Below, piece after piece: positions 17,234 to 25,903 of a stretch of 64,000 nt of DNA. A program made the translations under genes and the position numbers. This DNA comes from an uncultured Selenomonadaceae bacterium (GTDB lineage Bacteria; Bacillota; Negativicutes; Selenomonadales; Selenomonadaceae). The notes below the pieces were generated by a model, which saw only the letters and a list, made by a program, of their open reading frames with translations, was not told the DNA's origin and searched no databases. How positions within the stretch are numbered: position 1 is the stretch's first letter; every line of letters begins with the position of its first letter. The stretch lies in the NCBI GenBank assembly GCA_905233135.1, contig CAJOCQ010000007.1:1-64000 (forward strand), read 5' to 3'.

Positions 17234-17277
17234 AAAAAATCCTTATCCCTTAATCCTTAATCCTTAATCCTTAATCC

Positions 17278-18381
17278 TTATTTAATTTCGTTCAATCTTT
17301 CAGCCAAAGTATAGGCGTCCTCGTCGCCTGCGGCGGGTGTCATAATCGGTTGGTCGTCAAGGTAAACAGTGCCGTTGTAAACAGTAGCGGTTGCAGAATT
17401 TTTGCCGTTATGATACGCTTTCGCCAAATTTCCCAAAACAAAATAAGAGCGTTCAGGTGAAGACATTGAATTTGCAGCCGCAACAGTTGTAAAAGTTTTG
17501 CCGTTGATTGTAACAACGCCGTCTTTTGCGGTAGCGTGTTTGCCGCTGTATTCGTAAAGTTTTTTAACGTAATTATCGCGGCGTTTATCTGTATTCGGGT
17601 GATTGGAGGGATTTAAAATAGCCTCAAATTTATTTCTTTCCTTGCCGCCGTAAAGTTCAGAAAGTCTTTGCATAACTGCGGCGGTTGCGCCCAAATTGTA
17701 ATCCGTGTTCAACATATATTCCCAAGCTAAATTGTCGGCTTCAGTTTCAAGTTTTTTGTTACCGTGTTGAATGGAATTGTTGGCAGTAACTGAAATTAAC
17801 GCGGAAGTAATTGCATTGGTGTTGAGAGCCGCCGAGCCTATTTGTGCAATAACCGCTTTGTTAAGTGCACTTTTATTTCCCTTAACAACGTGATTTTTTT
17901 GCCCGTGTCCCATTTCGTGTCCGACAATCGCCGCTATTTCGTCATCAGTAGAAAGATAATTAAACGCGCCAAGATTTACAACCATAACGTGCCCCAACGA
18001 GCAAAAAGCATTTAGTTCTTTATTGTTGGAAACAAAATATTTGTAAGGTTTTTCGTGAATTGAAGGATCAACCTGCGCGACGGCGTTTGTTAAATTCTCC
18101 ATAATTCTGTCCATACGTGCGTTAATTGCGTAATCTGTACAGACGCCTTCTTTTTCGCGGTACTGTTGGTAAAGTTGCTCTCTTCCTTCTTCGGTATCGT
18201 TCAAGGCTTTGAATTGTTGATTCATTTGACTGTAGGCTTGACTTGCAGAAATAGCTGTGCCTAGCACGCCAACCCAATCAGGTCCCGCTTCAGCAGTTGC
18301 GGGCGCGTAAAAAGTTAAAGATAAACCCAACGCCGCCGCAGTAATTCCTGCGGTTACTTTTTTGGAAAACTTTTTTAACAT
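17278..18381 (-). CDS. M48-family zinc metalloprotease, exported
   Basis: A 367-aa protein with a signal peptide (about residues 1-32) and an M48 peptidase domain. The zinc motif HEMGH is in GHEMGHGQKNH near residue 155, and a downstream Glu (ETEADNLAWEY) supplies the third ligand. This is the periplasmic LoiP/BepA-like class implicated in envelope quality control rather than membrane-embedded HtpX. The start ATG has a GGAGG-type site before it. The TAA stop lies in a run of CCTTAAT-type repeats on the plus strand. Confidence 0.88.
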   Translation of the reverse strand: MLKKFSKKVTAGITAAALGLSLTFYAPATAEAGPDWVGVLGTAISASQAYSQMNQQFKALNDTEEGREQLYQQYREKEGVCTDYAINARMDRIMENLTNAVAQVDPSIHEKPYKYFVSNNKELNAFCSLGHVMVVNLGAFNYLSTDDEIAAIVGHEMGHGQKNHVVKGNKSALNKAVIAQIGSAALNTNAITSALISVTANNSIQHGNKKLETEADNLAWEYMLNTDYNLGATAAVMQRLSELYGGKERNKFEAILNPSNHPNTDKRRDNYVKKLYEYSGKHATAKDGVVTINGKTFTTVAAANSMSSPERSYFVLGNLAKAYHNGKNSATATVYNGTVYLDDQPIMTPAAGDEDAYTLAERLNEIK

Positions 18382-18456
18382 AATGATTGCCTCCTTTGTT
18401 AAGTTTGTCGATTATTTTTTCAACTTTGTTAAAAATTTTAAATAATAGGATTTATT

Positions 18457-18600
18457 TTAAATGTACTTTCTTTTGAGCCGCCAAAGGAAAGTACCAAAGG
18501 AGCAATGCTCTTACTCATCGCATTGCAAGCTCGCCGCGCTGGAAGCGCATCCTTGCGCTTCGGGCGCGGCAGGGGCGGTCATCCTTGACCGCCTTTTTTA
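18457..18600. repeat. Intergenic multi-hairpin element, including a terminator
   Basis: Four hairpins in series: GTACTTTC ... GAAAGTAC near 18460-18490; GCAATG ... CATTGC at about 18502-18527; GCCGCGC enclosing GAAGCGC-ATCCTT-GCGCTTC at about 18533-18570; and GGCGGTC-ATCCTT-GACCGCC (18574-18593) followed by T7. Two hairpins share the same ATCCTT loop. The first hairpin has the same GTAC...GTACATTTA end as the hairpins closing the repeats at 7.66 and 21.68 kb. The T run after the last stem reads as a plus-strand terminator; on the minus strand, A-rich DNA precedes it. Confidence 0.65.
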
Positions 18601-18616
18601 TTTTTATTTTAGAAAA

Positions 18617-19783
18617 TTATTTTAATTTAGTTAAAAAATGTTCGATACGATTTAACGCCTCAGAAATTTTTTCAATGCTTGTAGCGTAGGAGCAACGAAC
18701 GTGTCCCGCGCCGCTTTTACCGAACGCCGTACCCGGTACAAGTGCAACGTGTTCAGCCATTATTAATTTTTCAGCGAATTCTTCGGCAGTTAAACCCGTT
18801 GAAGTAATGTTAGGGAAAATGTAAAACGCGCCGCGCGGCTCAAAACTTTCCAGCCCCAATTTTTTCAAGCCGTCAAAAATTAATTTCCTGCGCCTGTCAT
18901 ATTCGGCAACCATTTTCTTCATATATTTTTCGCCGCGCTTTAAAGCCTCAATCGCCGCCATTTGCGCAGTTATCGGAGCACAAAGCATAGTGTACTGATG
19001 AATTTTAGTCATTGCGCCAATAAAATCAGCATTGCCGAGCGCGTAACCAATTCGCCAGCCCGTCATTGCATAAGCCTTGCTGAAGCCGTTCAATAAAATC
19101 GTACGGTCTTTCATTTTCGGCAACGCGGCAAAACATTCGTGTACGCCGTTATAAGTCAAATCGCCGTAAATTTCGTCGCTGATAACTATCAAATCGTGCT
19201 TTTCGGCGAAGTCCGCAATTTTTAATAAATCTGCGCGTTCCATAATTGCGCCCGTAGGATTGTTGGGATAACCTATCAGCAAAATTTTTGTTTTCGGCGT
19301 TATGTAAGGTTCCAATTCTTCGGGCGTGATTCTAAATTCATTTTCGATTTTCGCAGGAACTGAAACAGGTACACCGCCCGCCAAAGTTGTACAAGCTTGA
19401 TAAGAAACATAACACGGCTCGGGAATTAAAATTTCATCGCCGGGATTTGTAACCGCCCTAATCGCTAAATCCATTGCCTCGCTTACGCCGACTGTAACCA
19501 AAACTTCTTTATCGCTGTTGTAGTCAAGGTTGTAACGCTTTTTGAAATGGTTGGCAATTTCTGCGCGAAGTTCAGGCATACCACGATTGGCGGTGTAGCT
19601 GGTGTAGCCGCGCTCCAAGCCGTAAACGCAACTTTCACGAATTGTCCAAGGGGTAACAAAATCCGGTTCCCCTACGCCCAATGAAATAACGTCCTTCATT
19701 TGCGCCGCTATGTCAAAAAATTTTCTGATACCACTTGGCGCGATTGATTGAACAGAATTTGAAAGTTTGTCGCTCCAATTCAC
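18617..19783 (-). CDS. PLP-dependent class I aminotransferase
   Basis: A 388-aa fold-type I aminotransferase. It has the N-terminal LGVGEPDF motif, the substrate/PLP-binding segment GYPNNPTGA, the Lys that binds PLP in LNGFSKAYAMTGWRIGYALG and an Arg in the C-terminal RCSYA segment. It resembles the PatA/AspC-like group with broad aspartate, aromatic or alanine activity; the exact substrate cannot be assigned. Its start overlaps the stop of the Lrp-type regulator gene (ATGA), so the two are translated together and the regulator probably responds to an amino acid handled by this enzyme. Confidence 0.88.
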   Translation of the reverse strand: MNWSDKLSNSVQSIAPSGIRKFFDIAAQMKDVISLGVGEPDFVTPWTIRESCVYGLERGYTSYTANRGMPELRAEIANHFKKRYNLDYNSDKEVLVTVGVSEAMDLAIRAVTNPGDEILIPEPCYVSYQACTTLAGGVPVSVPAKIENEFRITPEELEPYITPKTKILLIGYPNNPTGAIMERADLLKIADFAEKHDLIVISDEIYGDLTYNGVHECFAALPKMKDRTILLNGFSKAYAMTGWRIGYALGNADFIGAMTKIHQYTMLCAPITAQMAAIEALKRGEKYMKKMVAEYDRRRKLIFDGLKKLGLESFEPRGAFYIFPNITSTGLTAEEFAEKLIMAEHVALVPGTAFGKSGAGHVRCSYATSIEKISEALNRIEHFLTKLK

Positions 19784-20259
19784 GGCGAAACCACCAGCCT
19801 TCTATCCTGTTCTTCGTCGTCAATAATAACGCCGTCTTTTTTGTACGGCTTCAACATAAAATGACTACGTGTTTGAGTTACGCCTTCGATTGTTGAAAGG
19901 CGTGTTGCTACGAAATTTGCAACGTCTTTCAAAGATTTCCCCTCAATGATAACAAGCAAATCAAAATTGCCGCTCATAAGGTAAACAGTGCGCACTTCGT
20001 CAAAGCGGTAAATTCTTTCGGCTATTGCGTCAAAACCAACTTCGCGCTGAGGCGTCAAATTAATTTCAATAACCGCAGTAACTGTATCATCGCCGTAACG
20101 TTCCCAATTTATCAGCGCACCGTACGACAAAATTATTTTTTCGCGCTCAAGGCGGGCAATTTCTTTTTCAATTTCGTATTCGGATTTCTGCAACATTGAG
20201 GCAAGCTCGCTGACTGAAACCCTTGAATTTTTTTCAAGTACTTCAAGCAATTCTCTCAT
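19780..20259 (-). CDS. Lrp/AsnC-family transcriptional regulator
   Basis: A 159-aa regulator with an N-terminal winged helix-turn-helix (about residues 1-55, SVSELASMLQKSEYEIEKEIARLE) and a C-terminal ligand-sensing RAM domain (about 65-145), as usual for Lrp/AsnC proteins. The reading frame is open further upstream to 20343, but ATG at 20259 has a GGAG site and fits family length. It overlaps the aminotransferase gene by 4 nt. It likely controls that gene in response to an amino acid. Confidence 0.88.
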   Translation of the reverse strand: MRELLEVLEKNSRVSVSELASMLQKSEYEIEKEIARLEREKIILSYGALINWERYGDDTVTAVIEINLTPQREVGFDAIAERIYRFDEVRTVYLMSGNFDLLVIIEGKSLKDVANFVATRLSTIEGVTQTRSHFMLKPYKKDGVIIDDEEQDRRLVVSP

Positions 20260-20402
20260 TAAAAAAGCTCCATTCAATAAAAAATTTTTTTGCAGTATAA
20301 CACAAAAATTTTTAAAAGTCGAATAGCATAAACTAATTGCCAATTTTTTTATGACGTGATAAAATGAAGAAAATCTGAAAATAATTGAAGGGGGCGATGA
20401 AG

Positions 20403-21524
20403 TTGAAAGTAATTCATACGGCGGATTGGCATTTGGGCAAAAGTTTAAAGAATCAGCCTTTGATTGACGACCAAAATTATATCTTGCAGGAATTTTTGAA
20501 ATTGATTGACGCGGAAAAGCCCGACGCCATAATAATTGCGGGCGATATTTATGACAGAAGTATTCCGCCGGTTGACGCGGTAAATTTGTTTGACGAAATT
20601 ATTTTTAAGATTGTGGAGAAAAAAATTCCCGTGCTTAGCATTTCGGGAAATCACGACGGCGCGGCGCGGCTGAATTTCGGCAGCAGAATTTTTGCGCGTT
20701 CCAACTTTTTTATTGAAACAAAGCCGAATGATAATCCAAAAAATATTATTCTGAATGATAAATTTGGCGAAGTGTATTTTTCTCTGATACCGTTTTTTGA
20801 ACCTGCAGAAATTGAAAATAAAATCGACGCCGAAGAAAAAATTGACGCGGACGCCGCCAATAAAATTTACATTGCGGAGGCGCGGAAAAATATTCCGGCA
20901 AATAAACGCAGTGTTGCAGTTGCACATTTGTTCGTTACGGGCGGCGCAGTTTCGGAATCGGAAAGAAAATTTGTAGGGGCGGTTGAAAATGTCAGCGCGG
21001 CGAATTTTTCTGCGTACAACTATACGGCGTTGGGACATTTGCACAAGCCGCAAACTATGAAGAAAAGCGGCTACATTGTGCGTTACAGCGGCTCATTATT
21101 AAAATATTCTTTCGACGAAGTAAATTATTCAAAGGGCGTAACAATTTTTGAAATTGGCGCGGGCGGTGAAACTTTTTTTAATCATATAAATTTAATTCCG
21201 CGCCGCGATGTTCGAGTTGTCGAAGGAAACTTTGACGAGTTGCTGAAATCTGCGCGAAGTGAAGATTATATCCACGCCAATTTGACAGACAAAAACCACG
21301 TCCTTAACGCGATGGATAAATTGCGCAATGCTGCCTTCCCGAATCTTTTGAGTATAAAATTTGTAAATCTTGAACGGGAAATTGAAAACGCCAACGCTTT
21401 AAATCTGCGCGAAGAAATTTCAGTGTTGGAACAATTCGCAGATTTTTTTGAGTACTCGACGGGCGAAAAATTTGAGGGCGAATATAAAACGGCAATGGAA
21501 AAACTTTTGAACGAAATTAAATAG
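20403..21524 (+). CDS. sbcD: Nuclease SbcCD subunit D
   Basis: A Mre11-like metallophosphoesterase of about 374 aa that, with SbcC, cuts DNA hairpins and ends. Metal-binding motifs in order: HTADWHLG, AGDIYDR, SGNHD, and the later VAHLF and TALGHLHKPQ. TTG at 20403, eight nt after AGGGGG, gives the canonical N-terminus MKVIHTADWH; ATG at 20397 sits too close to the site. No sbcC follows: the gene is followed by a structured repeat and tolC. SbcC may be elsewhere, so function of this copy alone is uncertain. Confidence 0.88.
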   Translation: MKVIHTADWHLGKSLKNQPLIDDQNYILQEFLKLIDAEKPDAIIIAGDIYDRSIPPVDAVNLFDEIIFKIVEKKIPVLSISGNHDGAARLNFGSRIFARSNFFIETKPNDNPKNIILNDKFGEVYFSLIPFFEPAEIENKIDAEEKIDADAANKIYIAEARKNIPANKRSVAVAHLFVTGGAVSESERKFVGAVENVSAANFSAYNYTALGHLHKPQTMKKSGYIVRYSGSLLKYSFDEVNYSKGVTIFEIGAGGETFFNHINLIPRRDVRVVEGNFDELLKSARSEDYIHANLTDKNHVLNAMDKLRNAAFPNLLSIKFVNLEREIENANALNLREEISVLEQFADFFEYSTGEKFEGEYKTAMEKLLNEIK

Positions 21525-21550
21525 GTGCTAGGTGTCAGGTATTGAGAAAC

Positions 21551-21726
21551 CCGCCCGTCTCTCAGCCGCAGCGCGCGGTAATGTTGGAGCGTTAGAAAAA
21601 GTAGAGGCCCCAAAGGGGGCCGCGAGTTACTAAGGGCGTATCGGAACCGAGCGGCCCTGACGGGCGGGGAGTTTTTCTTTCTTTGGTACTTTTTTTCTTT
21701 TTCCAAAAAGAAAGAAAGTACATTTA
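21551..21726 (+). repeat. Structured intergenic element, copy 2
   Basis: CCGCCCGTC (21551-21559) pairs with GACGGGCGG (21659-21667); the inner hairpin is GGCCCC-AAAG-GGGGCC (21606-21621). A T-rich tract and a hairpin closed by GGTAC/GTACC-like arms ending in ACATTTA follow, to about 21726. It aligns with 7531-7707 throughout. The gene before it, sbcD, ends in TAGGTGCTAGGTGTCAGG-type short repeats. Confidence 0.75.
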
Positions 21727-21784
21727 AATAAATAAAAAAAATTTTTAAAATAAAAACGGAAAACCATTTTGCGGGGGAAATATT

Positions 21785-23032
21785 ATGAAAAAATTTTTAA
21801 CGGCATTGCTGCTATTAACACTACCGACGACTGCAAGCGCGGTAACTTTGGAAGAAGCAGCAAGAATTGCGCTGGAAAATAATCCCGGTCTCCAAAATAC
21901 AAGCCGCTCCATCGAACTTGCAGAGAAAAATTTTAAAATTGCGCAGGGCAGCAAAGGACTTACAATAACTGCAAGCAGCAACGCCAACGCCGCAAAAACC
22001 GAAGGACAATCAGATACTGAAAGCATTAATGCAAGACTGCGCGGGGCAATACCTTTGTATTCGGGCAATAAGCTTGAATCGCAAATCGAATCCGCAAAAG
22101 TCGGGATTGACATTTCAAAGTTGGAATATCGGCAGGCGCAGGAAGATTTAATTTACAGCGTTGCAAAAGCTTATATTGACGCACTGGAAAATTACGAAAA
22201 TACGCAGGTTTATTTGCAGACCGAACAAAATTACGCCGACCACGAAAAAAATATCGGCGCAATGTTTGACGCAGGCTCAAAGGCGAAAATTGATTTACTG
22301 CGTGCGCAGGTTGAAACTTCCAACGCTCAACAAGACACCGCAAAATCTCACGCCGCTTACGAAGTCTCTTTAACAAATTTGGCAACGCTTATGGCTATTG
22401 ATACAATTTCAACTTTGTCCGTCGAACACGTTGCAACTTCGCTTGACGTCAACGAAATTGAAAGTTACCTCGAACAGGCGAACGATAATCGCGCAGATTT
22501 ACAAGCTGACGCCTTGAGAATCGAGCAAGGCGAATATGCGCTTGAAGTTGCACGCTCCGGCAGACGCCCTACTCTTTCGGCGGAAGTCGGCGCGGGAATT
22601 GGGGCAAGTCGCGGCTCGGGACGCGCTAAGCCCGACGCCTCTGCAGGTATTTCTGCAAGCTGGAATATTTTCGACAGTCACGTTACAGAAAACGAAATTA
22701 AAAAAGCCGAAATCGAATTGGAACAATTTGAACTAAAAATGAAAAATGACGCAAATTCTGTTTACGAAGAAGTTGTTACCGCGTACAAAAATTTGAAAAT
22801 CGCTTTAACTCGTCTTCGCACTACAAAAAAAGCTGTCGAACTTGCCGAAGAAGAACGCAAAATTTCTGTTGAACGCTACCGCGCGGGCGAAGGGATTTTA
22901 TTGGACGTTTTAGATTCTGAAGTTTCACTTGTAACGGCGAAAAAAAATCACGTCAGCGCAACTTATGACGTTGCAAGATATAAATTCGATTTATCGCACG
23001 CCATAGGCGACACTTTGGGTGCTCTTCACTAA
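21785..23032 (+). CDS. tolC: TolC-family outer membrane efflux protein
   Basis: A 415-aa protein with a signal peptide (residues 1 to about 19, cleaved near TASAV) and two repeats of long alpha-helical segments typical of outer-membrane efflux proteins (first about 25-200, second about 215-410). It would form the outer-membrane channel for a tripartite pump. It proves a diderm envelope. A MacA-like adaptor gene lies 2.9 kb further on but is separated by a helicase-nuclease gene and an unknown gene. The start ATG at 21785 follows a GGGG-type site. Confidence 0.9.
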   Translation: MKKFLTALLLLTLPTTASAVTLEEAARIALENNPGLQNTSRSIELAEKNFKIAQGSKGLTITASSNANAAKTEGQSDTESINARLRGAIPLYSGNKLESQIESAKVGIDISKLEYRQAQEDLIYSVAKAYIDALENYENTQVYLQTEQNYADHEKNIGAMFDAGSKAKIDLLRAQVETSNAQQDTAKSHAAYEVSLTNLATLMAIDTISTLSVEHVATSLDVNEIESYLEQANDNRADLQADALRIEQGEYALEVARSGRRPTLSAEVGAGIGASRGSGRAKPDASAGISASWNIFDSHVTENEIKKAEIELEQFELKMKNDANSVYEEVVTAYKNLKIALTRLRTTKKAVELAEEERKISVERYRAGEGILLDVLDSEVSLVTAKKNHVSATYDVARYKFDLSHAIGDTLGALH

Positions 23033-23055
23033 ATTTTTTCAACGGAGAAATTTTA

Positions 23056-25317
23056 ATGAATGCAGATTATATTGAAACAAAGGCGGCAGGCACGGTTAAG
23101 CCGAAAATCGGCGAAAATCCGCGCCTGCCTTATATTCATCAACGTGCCGCAATTAAAGCACTTGACAATTTAAATAAAAATTTTTCGGCGTACAGTACAC
23201 TCCTTGTACTGCCGACGGGCGGCGGTAAAACTTACACCGCGTCAACGTGGCTTTTACAAAATGCACTCGACAAAGGCAAAAAAATTCTTTGGCTTGCACA
23301 TCGCCAATTACTTTTGGAACAGGCTGCGGAGTCTTTTCAAAAATACGCTTTCGCTACTCAAACGCCGCATATTTCGTCATTCAACTACAGAATTATTTCC
23401 GGCGCGTCTTCGCACGAACGCACGATTGACATTAAGCCTTCAGATAACCTTTTGATAATCAGCAAAGACAGTATCGGGCGCAATCTGAATCGACTTGATA
23501 ATTGGCTGGCGGGCGAAAACGAAATTTTTTTTGTCATTGACGAGGCGCACCATTCCACCGCCAAAACTTACAGAAAAGTTATCGACTACGTTAAAAACCG
23601 TGTAAAAAATTTAAAACTTATCGGCTTGACTGCTACGCCTTTTCGCACTGCTGAAAGTGAGCAAGGGCTTTTGTCAAAAATTTTTACTGACGGCACTCGT
23701 GCAGGTCAATCTGTTAAAAATGATGTCGGCATTGTTTATCAAATCGGCTTAAAAGATTTAATCAACGCCCGAATTTTATCAACGCCAAAATTTGAAACTT
23801 ATTTCACTGACGAAGATTACGGCGCAGATTTAGGTTTGAAAGCGTTGGAAAGTATTCAACACCTTGACCAACTGCCCGATGACGTTTCAGAAAAAATTGC
23901 AAAAAGCGCGGTCAGAAATAAATTGATTGTCGAAACTTTCAAGAAAAAAGCCGCCGAATACGGGCAAACTATAATTTTTGTTGTCAGCATAAATCACGCC
24001 ATTGCTTTAACGAAACTTTTTAATGACGCAGGAATTAAAGCAGAATACATTGTTTCAAGCATTAAAGACAGTGCAACGGGCGTAACTTTGAGCCGCGAAG
24101 ATAACGAAAGAAAAATTGAATCCTACCGCGCGGGCAATATTCAAGTTCTTGTTAATGTAAATATTTTAACTGAAGGCGTTGACTTGCCGCAGACAAAAAC
24201 AGTTTTTTTGACGCGCCCGACGGTTTCAACAGTTTTAATGACACAAATGGTTGGGCGGGCTCTGCGCGGTGAACTTGCCAAAGGTACTGCAACCGCTTAT
24301 ATTGTTTCATTCGTCGATAATTGGAACGATAAAATTGCTTGGGTAAATCCCGACACGCTTTTTACCGGCGCAAATGATTTCGATGATAAAGATTTTGAAT
24401 ATCAGCAGCGCGTAATTCGTTTAATTTCCATTGCGAAAATTGAAGAATTTGCGGCGATTATGAACAATAACATTGACACAACAAAATTGGAAGCCGTGCC
24501 TTTTATTCAAAGGATACCGCTCGGAATGTACGCCTTTCAATACATCAACGAAGACGGCATAGATTTTTCATATCAAGTTATGGTTTACGATAGCACCAAA
24601 AACGCCTACGAAAATTTTTTGGCGGCGTTGCCGAATTTTACAGAATTAAATTCTGCTGAAGAATATTTGCCTGAAGAAACTTTAAATAATTTGGTTGAAA
24701 CTTGCAGAGAAAAATTTTTTAACGCTGAAATGATTCCGCCATATGACGCGCGGGATATTCAACACATTTTAAAATATTTCGCGCAGAAGGGCGAACGCCC
24801 CAATTTTTATACTTTTGAAAGTATCGACAGAGAAAAATTGGACGTTGCGAAAATTGCGCAAAAAATTTGGGAAGAAGATTTTGGCGAAAAAAAGAAAACC
24901 GCTTACCTCAATGAAATTTGGGAAAACGGCGACGATAATATTTTGAGACTTTTTTTCGGCAAGAAAATATATTTTCGGCGTATGGTTGATATTGAACTTG
25001 CGAAAATTTCTGACCCCGAAATTTACGGCTTGCAAGAAAATAACATTACTTACGACAAAAAAATTTTGGAAAAGTTGCCGCTTTACGAAATTGAAAAAGT
25101 TAATCCCGCGCTTGCAAAAAATCTGCGCGAAGAAACTTTCAACAAGGCAAAAGTTGACGGCGGCTACAAGTGCGCAATTTGCGGGAAAATTTTTTCTGAC
25201 AAAAGATTTTTGCAGGTTGATCACATAAAGGCGTTGAATAACGGCGGCTTGACTGTCCCGGAAAATTTGCAAATTCTTTGCCGCTCCTGCAATGCCAAAA
25301 AAAGTGACAGCGTATGA
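23056..25317 (+). CDS. DEAD/DEAH-type helicase fused to a C-terminal HNH nuclease
   Basis: A 753-aa single-chain helicase-nuclease. The superfamily 2 helicase part carries motif I PTGGGKT near residue 56, motif II DEAH near 164, motif III GLTATPF near 196, and motif VI QMVGRALRG near 400. After an uncharacterised middle (about 450-690) the C-terminus is an HNH domain: CAICGK, then LQVDHIKALNNGG and CRSCN. The layout resembles restriction or anti-phage enzymes that translocate on DNA and cut it, but no methylase is attached. It overlaps the next gene by 4 nt (ATGA). A defence role is inferred. Confidence 0.85.
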   Translation: MNADYIETKAAGTVKPKIGENPRLPYIHQRAAIKALDNLNKNFSAYSTLLVLPTGGGKTYTASTWLLQNALDKGKKILWLAHRQLLLEQAAESFQKYAFATQTPHISSFNYRIISGASSHERTIDIKPSDNLLIISKDSIGRNLNRLDNWLAGENEIFFVIDEAHHSTAKTYRKVIDYVKNRVKNLKLIGLTATPFRTAESEQGLLSKIFTDGTRAGQSVKNDVGIVYQIGLKDLINARILSTPKFETYFTDEDYGADLGLKALESIQHLDQLPDDVSEKIAKSAVRNKLIVETFKKKAAEYGQTIIFVVSINHAIALTKLFNDAGIKAEYIVSSIKDSATGVTLSREDNERKIESYRAGNIQVLVNVNILTEGVDLPQTKTVFLTRPTVSTVLMTQMVGRALRGELAKGTATAYIVSFVDNWNDKIAWVNPDTLFTGANDFDDKDFEYQQRVIRLISIAKIEEFAAIMNNNIDTTKLEAVPFIQRIPLGMYAFQYINEDGIDFSYQVMVYDSTKNAYENFLAALPNFTELNSAEEYLPEETLNNLVETCREKFFNAEMIPPYDARDIQHILKYFAQKGERPNFYTFESIDREKLDVAKIAQKIWEEDFGEKKKTAYLNEIWENGDDNILRLFFGKKIYFRRMVDIELAKISDPEIYGLQENNITYDKKILEKLPLYEIEKVNPALAKNLREETFNKAKVDGGYKCAICGKIFSDKRFLQVDHIKALNNGGLTVPENLQILCRSCNAKKSDSV

Positions 25318-25835
25318 ACGAATTATTTTATACCGCGCTTGATGTAGCTTGCATAATTAATGACTTTGAATTGACTGTAAAAAGTTCCGCCGAATTAATC
25401 AGAAAAATTTTTTACCAAGAAAATTTTCTCCTCGCGCAGGACTATAAAAATAATTATCGCCAATGGCTTCTTGATATTCGGTATTGGGAAGGTTACATTT
25501 ACGACAAAGTAACTTTCGATAAAGAATTTTCGGCGATAAAAAAAGACTGCGGCGGCTTGTTGGCGGCTGAAAATTTCGTGGCAGATAATTTTAATTTTAA
25601 TTTATTTTTCAAGACGCTCCGTATAAAAATTTTGTATATCGACGAAAAAAATTATTCCCGAATGAAATTGCGCACTTTGCTTGCGACGTACGGTTATAAG
25701 CGGCGTTCAAAAGATTTTATCGATTATGTAAAAAAATGTTTGGCGTTTTATAAAATTCAAACTTTTTTTCGCGGGGAAATTTGCGACGTTGCAGAAATAA
25801 ATTTGGACGCTATGATAACATTTCGCATAATTTAA
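25314..25835 (+). CDS. Unknown protein translationally coupled to the helicase-HNH gene
   Basis: A 173-aa protein I do not recognise. It is rich in aromatic and charged residues (for example YRQWLLDIRYWEGYIYDK) and has no signal peptide or membrane helix. The C-terminal half (YGYKRRSKDFIDYVKKCL ... FYKIQTFFRGEICDV) has a basic helix-like stretch. Its start overlaps the stop of the helicase-HNH gene by 4 nt, so the two are made together; it may be an accessory subunit or an immunity/regulatory partner. A function cannot be assigned from sequence alone. Confidence 0.75.
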   Translation: MNELFYTALDVACIINDFELTVKSSAELIRKIFYQENFLLAQDYKNNYRQWLLDIRYWEGYIYDKVTFDKEFSAIKKDCGGLLAAENFVADNFNFNLFFKTLRIKILYIDEKNYSRMKLRTLLATYGYKRRSKDFIDYVKKCLAFYKIQTFFRGEICDVAEINLDAMITFRII

Positions 25836-25903
25836 ATTTTGGTTGAATATCGGCGCGGTTATCAGTTATAATTATGCCTATTCTTAAATAGGTGGTGTTA
25901 TTT

